Assembly (NCBI GenBank): GCA_031385005.1
Contig: JANNBB010000070.1
Coordinates: forward strand, 62,001-126,000
DNA: 64,000 nucleotides
Source of the DNA: JADKIH01 sp031385005
GTDB lineage: Bacteria > Bacteroidota > Bacteroidia > AKYH767-A > 2013-40CM-41-45
Direction: 5' to 3'
Position 1 is the first letter of the stretch; the number at the start of each line of letters is the position of its first letter. Under the pieces are notes generated by a model that was not told the DNA's origin, ran no database searches, and saw only the letters and a program-made list of their open reading frames with translations. The position numbers and the translations under genes are program-made. Positions 26,640 to 33,539 of the stretch are shown here, in pieces.

Positions 26640-26870
26640 AGGGTAAATGTATTAAAATATTGATTGAAATGGTTGTGTTCTTTACTATTTTTGGTTTAGG
26701 ATATAAATCTACCGTCCAACGCTGAAATACTTATCGATAGTTTGCAATAAAACAATTATATCAAAATTAGAAATCTAATAAAATATTTCCGAAATTAATT
26801 TTGCTTTGAAAATAAACTTATATTTGATATAGCCTGTTTATAAATATAATAAGTTAATCTTTCATCTTTA

Positions 26871-27773
26871 ATGATAAAATCTTGTCTATTGTTAATTTGT
26901 ACAATTCAACTTATGATTTTACAATGTGAAGGTCAAAGATGGGCAACAACTGGTGCTACTTGGACTTATTCATTTAATGCTCTTTTTTCATTTGGATATG
27001 TAAAGATAGAACAGATAGGTGATACATTAATAAACAATAAAAACTGTGATATTTTAAAAAAAGTAAAATTCGGTTATACTTTTCCGGGTGTCTATGATAC
27101 TTTAGATCTCGGTCATGAATATACTTATTTTGATAGTTCCAAAGTTTTCATATACAGAAACAATCAGTTTTGGATATTGTATGATTTTAATGCACCTGTA
27201 GGATCATCTTGGTTTTGCCCCGGAAATAATTCAATTTGCCCAAGTATGGGGGAGTATCATGTAGATAGTGTTGGAAATATGGTAATTAATAATGATACTT
27301 TAAGAGTAATTTTTACATCCCCTGCAGTTAATTCAGGGTGGCATTTTGTTGAGAGAATTGTAGAAAAAATCGGTTGCATGGGATACTTATTTCCTGAACC
27401 AAGGTGTCAATTCGATTCTGAAGAAGGAGGACCATTAAGATGCTATACTGATAGTACTTCATGGTCATATAATTCAGGTATTTCATCTTCTTGTGATTAT
27501 CTTAATTCTATATATTCTTTTGATGAGTTAAATGCTTTAAAGATTTATCCAAATCCCTCATTCTCGGAATTTACTATTGAAGCAATACCAGATTATTCGA
27601 ATGCAAAATTTGACATTTACATTCATAATTTCCAAGGAGAGGAAATTAAATCATTTCGTATGCTTTCTTGTAAAACTAAATTTTCTACAGACAGTTTAAA
27701 ATCTGGTTCATACATAATATCTGTTGTAAACCAAAAGCAAAATTCAAAAATATTAATGACAGTGATTCATTGA
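26871..27773 (+). CDS. Secreted protein with T9SS type A sorting domain, otherwise unknown
   Basis: 300 residues. Signal peptide (about 1-20, ...LQCEG). The mature part opens with TGATWTYSFNALFSFGYVKIE and contains several cysteines (GNNSICPSMG, DSEEGGPLRCYTD), likely disulfides outside the cell. The C-terminus has the sorting domain LKIYPNPSFSEFTIEA and SYIISVVNQ. The family is common as single secreted proteins in Bacteroidota but has no known activity. The coding sequence is more AT-rich than its neighbours, with many AAA, AAT and TTA codons, which hints at recent arrival. A -7 element TATATTTG lies at 26819-26826, 44 nt before the ATG. Confidence 0.85.
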   Translation: MIKSCLLLICTIQLMILQCEGQRWATTGATWTYSFNALFSFGYVKIEQIGDTLINNKNCDILKKVKFGYTFPGVYDTLDLGHEYTYFDSSKVFIYRNNQFWILYDFNAPVGSSWFCPGNNSICPSMGEYHVDSVGNMVINNDTLRVIFTSPAVNSGWHFVERIVEKIGCMGYLFPEPRCQFDSEEGGPLRCYTDSTSWSYNSGISSSCDYLNSIYSFDELNALKIYPNPSFSEFTIEAIPDYSNAKFDIYIHNFQGEEIKSFRMLSCKTKFSTDSLKSGSYIISVVNQKQNSKILMTVIH

Positions 27774-28070
27774 TATCCTAATAAATAAATTTAATTTTTA
27801 AATTAAAACAGTCCGCAAATTAAAATGGATTTGATGCCTCAGCTCATACTACTGCTAATGCACCGTTAAGAGTTCAACTTGATTTTGTCGAATTGACGTC
27901 ATTTTCAAACCGTACTATTTACATTCCCAATTGGAATGATGGCGTTTTATTTGATTCAAACAATATACTTTGAATAGGTCATGAAGGAAAAGTGGCTTTT
28001 AAAAGAAAGTATTTTTATAATGTACTTTAGCTGCAATAAATTGAAACAGAGTAAATCTCGTTTTTTTTTC
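27774..28070. other. Gap with a possible gene remnant (27821-27973)
   Basis: No intact gene. From 27821 an open stretch of 49 codons without a start codon reads NGFDASAHTTANAPLRVQ and onward through FSNRTIYIPNWNDGVLF to a stop at 27973. Its codon use and amino-acid mix look like a secreted or structural protein, so it may be the tail of a decayed gene. The flanks are AT-rich with nothing recognisable. The SPFH gene promoter starts at 28071. Confidence 0.4.
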
Positions 28071-28078
28071 TACTTTTG
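28071..28078 (+). promoter_or_regulatory. Bacteroidota -7 element of the SPFH gene
   Basis: TACTTTTG matches TAnnTTTG. It overlaps the in-frame TTG at 28076, so that TTG cannot be the start; the ATG at 28094 is. Confidence 0.6.
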
Positions 28079-28093
28079 AACAAAACATACACC

Positions 28094-29020
28094 ATGCTTC
28101 CAGCTTCCTACATCATTCTTGTTCTTGTAATTTTAACTTTATTCCTGAGTATTGTAACTGTACAACAAGGGTTCATTGCAGTAGTGACTATATTTGGAAA
28201 ATACAGGAGGATTTTAACTCCCGGACTAAATTTTAAAATTCCTTTTATCGAACAGGTTTATAAAAAGATATCCATTCAAAACCGGTCTGTCGAATTGGAG
28301 TTTCAGGCCATTACCATCGATCAGGCCAATGTTTATTTCAAGGCCATGTTGTTGTACTCTGTTATCAACCAAAATGAGACGAGCATTGTCAATGTTGCCT
28401 TTAAATTTGTCGACGACAGGAACTTCATGCAGGCATTGATAAGAACCATCGAAGGATCCATTCGCGGATTTGTCGCAACAAAAAAACAGGCAGATGTTTT
28501 AGGTTTAAGAAAAGACATCACCGAGCACGTAAAAGAACAAATTGATTTGACTCTCGAAGACTGGGGTTACCACTTACAGGATCTTCAACTAAACGATATC
28601 ACATTCGACGAAGTCATTATGAAGTCCATGAGTCAGGTCGTTGCATCCAACAACCTCAAAGCCGCCGCTGAAAACGAAGGTCAGGCCCTCCTGATCACTA
28701 AAACGAAAGCAGCGGAGGCGGAAGGAAATGCGATAAAAATTTCCGCAGCCGCAGAACGTGAAGCTGCTCAAATGCGCGGACAAGGTGTTGCGCTCTTCCG
28801 TCAGGAAGTTGCAAAGGGAATGACAGAAGCAGCTTTGGAGTTAAAAGAAGCGAACCTCGATACGTCCGTCATACTCTTCAGTATGTGGACAGAAGCCGTG
28901 AAAAACTTCTCCGAATTCGGAAAAGGCAATGTTATTTTCCTCGATGGCTCACCGGATGGCATGCAACATACCATGAAACAAATGATGGCCTTGTCGAACC
29001 TTACTGATATGAAGAAGTAA
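28094..29020 (+). CDS. SPFH / band 7 domain membrane protein (stomatin-like)
   Basis: About 308 residues from the ATG at 28094. One N-terminal membrane helix (about 5-25) followed by the SPFH domain: QQGFIAVVTIFGKYRRILTPG, FIEQVYKKISIQNRSVEL and LRKDITEHVKEQIDLTLEDWG. A long helical, Ala/Glu-rich coiled-coil region follows (KAAEAEGNAIKISAAAEREA). Such proteins form membrane-microdomain rings that often shelter proteases or channels. No NfeD-type partner gene is adjacent. It carries a GC content and codon use richer in GTC, CTC than its left neighbour. Specific role unknown. Confidence 0.9.
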   Translation: MLPASYIILVLVILTLFLSIVTVQQGFIAVVTIFGKYRRILTPGLNFKIPFIEQVYKKISIQNRSVELEFQAITIDQANVYFKAMLLYSVINQNETSIVNVAFKFVDDRNFMQALIRTIEGSIRGFVATKKQADVLGLRKDITEHVKEQIDLTLEDWGYHLQDLQLNDITFDEVIMKSMSQVVASNNLKAAAENEGQALLITKTKAAEAEGNAIKISAAAEREAAQMRGQGVALFRQEVAKGMTEAALELKEANLDTSVILFSMWTEAVKNFSEFGKGNVIFLDGSPDGMQHTMKQMMALSNLTDMKK

Positions 29021-29036
29021 AAATTTGCTTTAAAAT

Positions 29037-29306
29037 TTACTTAACGAAATTTCTGTTGTATGAATTCGCTAAATCTTCTTCCGGATGAATGTTTCTTCCA
29101 AGGATTACATCTTTTTTCTCATACATCTGAACATTGTTTCTTGCAGGGCTGGTAGCATTCGGAAAATTCAGGTTTTCCTGCATGAGTAAAGCATTGCCTA
29201 TAGACGGACTCTCAACATGTTCAGAAACTGCTTTTGCAAGTGTTACGGCGCCAACTAATGCGATGGCTGATAAAACAATCTTATATTTATTACTTTTCAT
29301 CGTCAA
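29037..29306 (-). CDS. Small exported protein of unknown function
   Basis: 89 residues. A basic N-terminus (KSNKYK) and a hydrophobic stretch (IVLSAIALVGAVTLAKA, about 9-25) look like a signal peptide or anchor. The mature part is short and polar with ENLNFPNATSPARNNVQM and no cysteines. I do not recognise it. It is convergent with the SPFH gene (stops 16 nt apart) and divergent from msrB, with a possible -7 element TACTTTTA on its strand in the shared intergenic region. A real gene is supported by the signal-like start and by its position, not by homology. Confidence 0.6.
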   Translation of the reverse strand: MTMKSNKYKIVLSAIALVGAVTLAKAVSEHVESPSIGNALLMQENLNFPNATSPARNNVQMYEKKDVILGRNIHPEEDLANSYNRNFVK

Positions 29307-29366
29307 TGTATTTTAATGCATGATTCAAGGACATAAAAGTAGTAATTTTTTTTATTCCCTTTTTAT

Positions 29367-29374
29367 TAACTTTG
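29367..29374 (+). promoter_or_regulatory. Bacteroidota -7 element of msrB
   Basis: TAACTTTG matches TAnnTTTG and lies 52 nt before the msrB ATG. The -33 side is a T-run without a clear TTTG. Confidence 0.5.
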
Positions 29375-29426
29375 ATCTTATTCATTAGTTATAAAGCAAG
29401 TTATAAACCTCAGAATAAGTATCCCA

Positions 29427-29816
29427 ATGGAAATAGAAAAAACGGAAGACGAATGGAAAAAGGAACTCACACCCGAGCAATATCAGGTATTGAGGGAAAA
29501 AGGCACTGAACGACCTTTTACAGGCAAATACTACCTCAATAAAGAAAAAGGAATTTATGTTTGTGGCGCCTGCGGAAATGAATTGTTTACCTCTGAAATG
29601 AAATTTGATTCCGGCTGCGGGTGGCCTTCTTTTGATAAAGAAATTGAAGGCGGAAAAGTTCTTAGAAAAAAAGATGTAACACATGGCATGATACGCACTG
29701 AAATCCTTTGTGCCCGATGCGGTTCACATCTCGGTCACGTCTTCGACGATGGTCCGACAGAGACAGGTGAAAGGTATTGTGTGAATTCAGTATCTCTCGA
29801 TTTTAAAGGGAAGTAA
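29427..29816 (+). CDS. msrB: Peptide-methionine (R)-S-oxide reductase
   Basis: 129 residues. Repairs the R-epimer of methionine sulfoxide in proteins. Two zinc CxxC pairs (CGACG and CARCGSHLGHVF), the substrate region SGCGWPSFDKEI, and the catalytic RYCVNSVSLDF are all present. No signal peptide, so cytoplasmic. The length is that of a stand-alone MsrB with no fused MsrA. Single gene with its own promoter; nuoA follows after 100 nt but the functions are unrelated. Confidence 0.97.
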   Translation: MEIEKTEDEWKKELTPEQYQVLREKGTERPFTGKYYLNKEKGIYVCGACGNELFTSEMKFDSGCGWPSFDKEIEGGKVLRKKDVTHGMIRTEILCARCGSHLGHVFDDGPTETGERYCVNSVSLDFKGK

Positions 29817-29921
29817 TGGGCATAAAATCGAACCAATACCGTTATTGTTAATAATTCTTTAGCCCGACTTTGTTATTTTCGATTGAAACCTGTAGGTTTG
29901 AATTCAATCCAATTTACCCCA

Positions 29922-30272
29922 ATGGGAGCATCATCATTAATCTTATTAATAATTTGTGCTATTGTTTTCTCTGCAGGTGGGATTTTCGCTTCAAGTTTAT
30001 TAGCAAAACACTCGAAAAACAGTCAAAAAGGACAGGCCTATGAATGTGGCGTTCCTACCATCGGGCAATCCTGGATACAGTTTAATGTAGGTTATTATCT
30101 CTTCGCATTACTATTTCTTATCTTTGATGTAGAATTAGTGTTCTTATATCCGTGGGCTGTAGTGGTGAAAGAAATCGGCATGCCGGCATTGATTGAAATA
30201 ATCATTTTCATCTTCATTTTATTCCTCGGATTTCTATATGCACACAAAAAAGGCGCTCTGAAATGGATGTAA
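29922..30272 (+). CDS. nuoA: NADH-quinone oxidoreductase subunit A
   Basis: 116 residues from the ATG at 29922. Three membrane helices, with the conserved loop KGQAYECGVP and the charged second helix region FLIFDVELVFLYPWA typical of NuoA/ND3. Complex I membrane arm, near the quinone site. An in-frame TTG at 29883 would add 13 residues that do not look like NuoA; a -7-like TATTTTCG just upstream of it also favours the ATG. First gene of the nuo set; its stop overlaps the nuoB start. Confidence 0.95.
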   Translation: MGASSLILLIICAIVFSAGGIFASSLLAKHSKNSQKGQAYECGVPTIGQSWIQFNVGYYLFALLFLIFDVELVFLYPWAVVVKEIGMPALIEIIIFIFILFLGFLYAHKKGALKWM

Positions 30273-30769
30273 TGGAAGACCCCAAAAAAACATTTCCCGG
30301 TGAAGTTCATCCTGCTCCCGGAGGTGGAATATTGGTTAGCAAGCTGGATGATGTCATCAACTGGGCACGCTCCAATTCCCTATGGCCGCTCGTCTTTGGA
30401 ACGAGTTGTTGTGCTATCGAAATGATGAGCACTGCATCAGCGAAATATGACTGGTCACGTTTCGGTTTTGAAGTTGCCCGCGCTACACCAAGACAAGCCG
30501 ATGTAATCATTATTGCCGGTACAATAGTTAATAAGATGGCTCCCGTTTTAAAACGCCTCTACGACCAAATGCCAGATCCCAAATACGTAATCGCTATGGG
30601 AGCATGTGCCACCTCAGGCGGTCCCTTTTTCTACAATACTTACTCCGTAGTAAAAGGAGCCGATCACGTTATACCCGTTGATGTCTATGTAGCAGGTTGT
30701 CCCCCTAGACCGGAAGCTTTGTTGCATGCACTAATAACTCTGCAGGAAAAAGTAAGGGGTGGAGGGTAG
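30272..30769 (+). CDS. nuoB: NADH-quinone oxidoreductase subunit B
   Basis: 165 residues. Carries the terminal [4Fe-4S] cluster N2 that reduces quinone. Cluster cysteines in FGTSCCAIEM, MGACATSGG and VAGCPPRPEAL are present. I choose the ATG at 30272, overlapping the nuoA stop by one base; an in-frame ATG at 30263 is the alternative. The gene is followed by a 176-nt block of low-complexity repeats before nuoC, unusual inside an operon. Confidence 0.97.
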   Translation: MEDPKKTFPGEVHPAPGGGILVSKLDDVINWARSNSLWPLVFGTSCCAIEMMSTASAKYDWSRFGFEVARATPRQADVIIIAGTIVNKMAPVLKRLYDQMPDPKYVIAMGACATSGGPFFYNTYSVVKGADHVIPVDVYVAGCPPRPEALLHALITLQEKVRGGG

Positions 30770-30776
30770 GTTGGGG

Positions 30777-30877
30777 ACTAGAGTCTGGAGTCTGGGTAGT
30801 CTGGAGTCCGGAGTCCGGTAGTCCGGTAGCCCGTAGTTAGGTAGTCCGTAGTCTGGAGTCCGAAGTCCGGTAGTCTG
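30777..30877. repeat. AGTCYGG-type low-complexity repeat
   Basis: About 100 nt made of variants of AGTCTGG, AGTCCGG and TAGTCCG with some CCGTAGT units. It is much richer in GC than the surroundings and has no coding meaning on the plus strand. Confidence 0.9.
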
Positions 30878-30880
30878 TAA

Positions 30881-30900
30881 ATGCGCATAATTATGCGCAT
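30881..30900. repeat. Perfect 20-bp palindrome
   Basis: ATGCGCATAATTATGCGCAT equals its own reverse complement. It lies exactly between the AGTCYGG repeat and the CAAC repeat. It could be a protein-binding site or the tip of a cruciform; as RNA it would have no loop. Confidence 0.85.
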
Positions 30901-30943
30901 CAACCAACCAACCAACCAACCAATCAACCAACCAACCAACCAC
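30901..30943. repeat. CAAC tetranucleotide tract ahead of nuoC
   Basis: Ten or so CAAC/CCAA units with one CAAT interruption, ending 2 nt before the nuoC ATG. It therefore occupies the whole ribosome-binding region of nuoC, and changes in unit number would alter the leader. Confidence 0.92.
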
Positions 30944-30945
30944 CA

Positions 30946-31404
30946 ATGAACCCGGAAACCCTCCAATCAACAATCACCTCCCTAATCCCCACTGCAACTT
31001 TCGATGAGGCGTCTCAGTGGACAACTGTAAACATTGAATCTGAGCAATGGTTGGTATTGGCTAAGGAGCTAAGAAATGATGAGTCACTTTCATTCGATTA
31101 TTTGTTTTGTGTCACGGGAGTTGACTGGAAAACACACCTTTCAATGGTTTATCATTTAAGTTCTACGAAACATAATCATAAGATTGTTGTGAAAGCGAAA
31201 ATTACTGACAGGAACAATCCGCTGATAGAATCTGTTTCATCGATCTGGCGGACGGCAGAATTTCATGAAAGAGAGGCCTATGATTTATTTGGAATTAAAT
31301 TCCTCAACCATCCTGATTTGCGACGTTTGTTTTTAACGGAGGACTGGCAGGGATGGCCATTAAGGAAGGATTATGAGGATGCTGTAAATATGATTAAGCT
31401 ATAG
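30946..31404 (+). CDS. nuoC: NADH-quinone oxidoreductase subunit C
   Basis: 152 residues. Peripheral-arm subunit, ND 30-kDa type. The C-terminal signature EREAYDLFGIKFLNHPDLRR and the ending GWPLRKDYEDA identify it. It is not fused to NuoD. The N-terminal part is rather short compared with many NuoC. Its ATG follows directly on the CAAC tract with no visible Shine-Dalgarno, as is usual in this phylum. Downstream, instead of nuoD, come unrelated surface-protein genes. Confidence 0.95.
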   Translation: MNPETLQSTITSLIPTATFDEASQWTTVNIESEQWLVLAKELRNDESLSFDYLFCVTGVDWKTHLSMVYHLSSTKHNHKIVVKAKITDRNNPLIESVSSIWRTAEFHEREAYDLFGIKFLNHPDLRRLFLTEDWQGWPLRKDYEDAVNMIKL

Positions 31405-31468
31405 TTATTCGTTTGTAGGACTCAGATTTATTACTTTTTCAAAATATTTGGTTTAAAATAATAGTCAC

Positions 31469-32938
31469 ATGAAAAAATTATCCTTATTGGTCATCTTCAC
31501 GTTTGTCAATTTCCTAATTGTTATGTCGCAGACAAACATTTCTTTTACAATTGATTCTAGTGGACAAGATGCGGCCATAGACGACTATGTTACTAGTAAT
31601 AGTCATCCGAATGAAATAGAGTACAATACTTGTGCCTGGACTATCAGCGGAACACCTGTGATATGGCGCAATGTTTTTAAGTTTGATCTTTCCTGCATTC
31701 CGCCTAATGCAATTATTCAAACTGCCGAGCTCAATCTTTTCTATGCCGATACGAATTCTTATTCCAATACAACTCATTCTTCGCTTACAAGTTCTAATGA
31801 AAGTGTTTTGCAAAGAATTACTTCCAACTGGACTGAAAACACGGTGAATTGGCTGAATCAACCAGCGTCAACAAATATTGACGAAGTTATTCTGCCGCAA
31901 AGTACAAGCCCCACTCAGGATTATTTGAACATCGACGTTAAAAATATCGTTCAGCATATGGTCAATAATCCCAATGACAATTTCGGATTTTTGCTTAAAT
32001 TAATTAATGAATCATATTATGCCCGTTTAATTTTCGCTTCAGGCGATAATCCTATTGGTTCGAAGCATCCGAAGCTGAATATTAAATATTCCATTCCGGT
32101 TTCCGATTGCATTCTTTTCAGACTTGATCAGACTGGAGAGGATGTAGCAATTGATGATTACGGTCCGGGTAATAATTATCCGAATGAAATTGAATATAAT
32201 ACTTGTGCCTGGACCATCAGCGGTACTCCTGTTATCTGGCGCAACCTGTTTAAGTTTAATCTTCCCTGCGAACTGGCACAGGCAACTATTCAAAGCGCAC
32301 ATCTTTCACTTTATTATGCTGTCCAGAATAACTATGGTAATACAACACATTCTTCATTAACGAGCTCAAACGAAAGTGTTTTGCAGCGGGTGACAAATTC
32401 GTGGTCTGAAAATTCTGCAACATGGAATACTCAGCCTACTGTAACAACAGTCGATGAGGTAATTTTGCCTCAGAGTATATCCGGAACTCAGGACTATACA
32501 AACATCGATGTAACAAATATGGTAAGGCAAATGATAAACAATAACAACCAGAATTATGGTTTCAGTCTTAAGCTTACCAATGAAAATTATTATGCACGAT
32601 TAATATTTGCTTCCGGTGATAATCCTGATCAAGGGAAACATCCATTGTTAGAAGTTTGTTATACGATAGCAACTTCAGTTCAGGAAACAGATGTTCCATT
32701 TACTATTTCTGTTTTTCCAAATCCTTTTAAGGATGAGGTAAATATTTCGATTGCCACAAAAATTGCCAATGCTCAATTTAATCTCTATGATGTTTTAGGA
32801 AAGGTAGTTTATACGAAATCGAATTTATACGGAAATCAATTTCATTTTGATTGTCCGAAAATTGCAAGTGGAATGTATTTTTATAACCTGATCGAAAGTG
32901 GAATTGAAATTTCAAAAGGTAAATTGATGAAAAATTAA
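31469..32938 (+). CDS. Secreted protein with two DNRLRE domains and T9SS sorting domain
   Basis: 489 residues. Signal peptide (about 1-20, ...LIVMSQ). Two tandem DNRLRE-type domains (about 22-205 and 212-405), each with DAAIDDY / DVAIDDY, EIEYNTCAWTISGTPVIWRN, LTSSNESVLQR and a YYARLIFASGDNP ending. The repeats are nearly identical in parts also at DNA level (31606-31696 and 32180-32270), so a recent duplication. The end (VFPNPFKDEVNISIATK and GMYFYNLIESG) is a T9SS sorting domain. DNRLRE proteins are thought to be structural or adhesive surface proteins. It sits within the nuo locus without functional relation. Confidence 0.88.
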   Translation: MKKLSLLVIFTFVNFLIVMSQTNISFTIDSSGQDAAIDDYVTSNSHPNEIEYNTCAWTISGTPVIWRNVFKFDLSCIPPNAIIQTAELNLFYADTNSYSNTTHSSLTSSNESVLQRITSNWTENTVNWLNQPASTNIDEVILPQSTSPTQDYLNIDVKNIVQHMVNNPNDNFGFLLKLINESYYARLIFASGDNPIGSKHPKLNIKYSIPVSDCILFRLDQTGEDVAIDDYGPGNNYPNEIEYNTCAWTISGTPVIWRNLFKFNLPCELAQATIQSAHLSLYYAVQNNYGNTTHSSLTSSNESVLQRVTNSWSENSATWNTQPTVTTVDEVILPQSISGTQDYTNIDVTNMVRQMINNNNQNYGFSLKLTNENYYARLIFASGDNPDQGKHPLLEVCYTIATSVQETDVPFTISVFPNPFKDEVNISIATKIANAQFNLYDVLGKVVYTKSNLYGNQFHFDCPKIASGMYFYNLIESGIEISKGKLMKN

Positions 32939-32961
32939 ATCTGATTTCCGAATAATATTAT

Positions 32962-33144
32962 TCAACAAAGATCTTTTTTAGTTGTATAAAATTCAGGTGT
33001 CATATTATCTGAAAAAGTTGGGTAATAAGGATCGATGATTACGTCAATACCTAAAGTGGAATCAAGTTGTAAAACTACTGTTGTTTGAGAATAAGAAGAA
33101 TTCAAGCAAATCATTATGAAGAATAAAGTAAATAGTTTTCGCAC
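32962..33144 (-). pseudogene. Truncated 5' end of a DNRLRE-type secreted protein gene
   Basis: 60 codons on the minus strand: a signal peptide (LFTLFFIMICLNSSYSQ) followed by VVLQLDSTLGIDVIIDPYYP, which lines up with the start of the DNRLRE modules in the neighbouring gene (FTIDSSGQDAAIDDY). Translation then ends at 32962 after KKDLC. It is most simply the left-over start of a related gene, cut near the convergent end of the intact one. It could instead be a very small secreted protein, but the match to the module start argues for a fragment. Confidence 0.6.
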
Positions 33145-33539
33145 ATGTTTATCTCTAGCAAATATTTATTTTAACTTAATCACTTTAAAATCATTCAGAA
33201 AAAGGAAATAAATGTACAAATAACTACCGTGCGCTTTTCGATAAGGATAAAATCAAGTCACTAAGTTTTAATTTCGATTCTTTTCAGCTTTAATTATGTC
33301 AAAAAAGGAAAAAATAACAGCAATCTTACAGTAGTTTTTTAGGAATTTCAGATACTATTTGATTCGTTTTTTATTAAAATCCATAAAAATGAAATCAATT
33401 AAATAATATCTTTTTTAGTACAATAAAATTCGCCGATTTATTACAGTTGCTAAAATATACTTTATGAAGTGTTCACTTTTTGATGCTGTTGAAGTATAAG
33501 ATGACAATAGCCCTAATTTGAAATGTCGCTTTTATTGTA
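33145..33539. other. AT-rich intergenic region without recognisable gene
   Basis: 395 nt, very AT-rich. No open frame of note, no tRNA-like structure and no terminator seen. It must hold the promoter of the downstream repeat-protein gene; TAATTTG near 33518 is one base short of the -7 consensus. Confidence 0.6.

Noticed and set aside
28076..28093. TTG start for the SPFH gene
   Set aside because: The TTG lies in the promoter -7 element TACTTTTG; the ATG at 28094 is preferred.
30731..30973. Minus-strand open frames rich in GWLVGWLV-type repeats
   Set aside because: They are read through the CAAC and AGTCYGG repeats and overlap nuoB and nuoC; artefact of the repeat.
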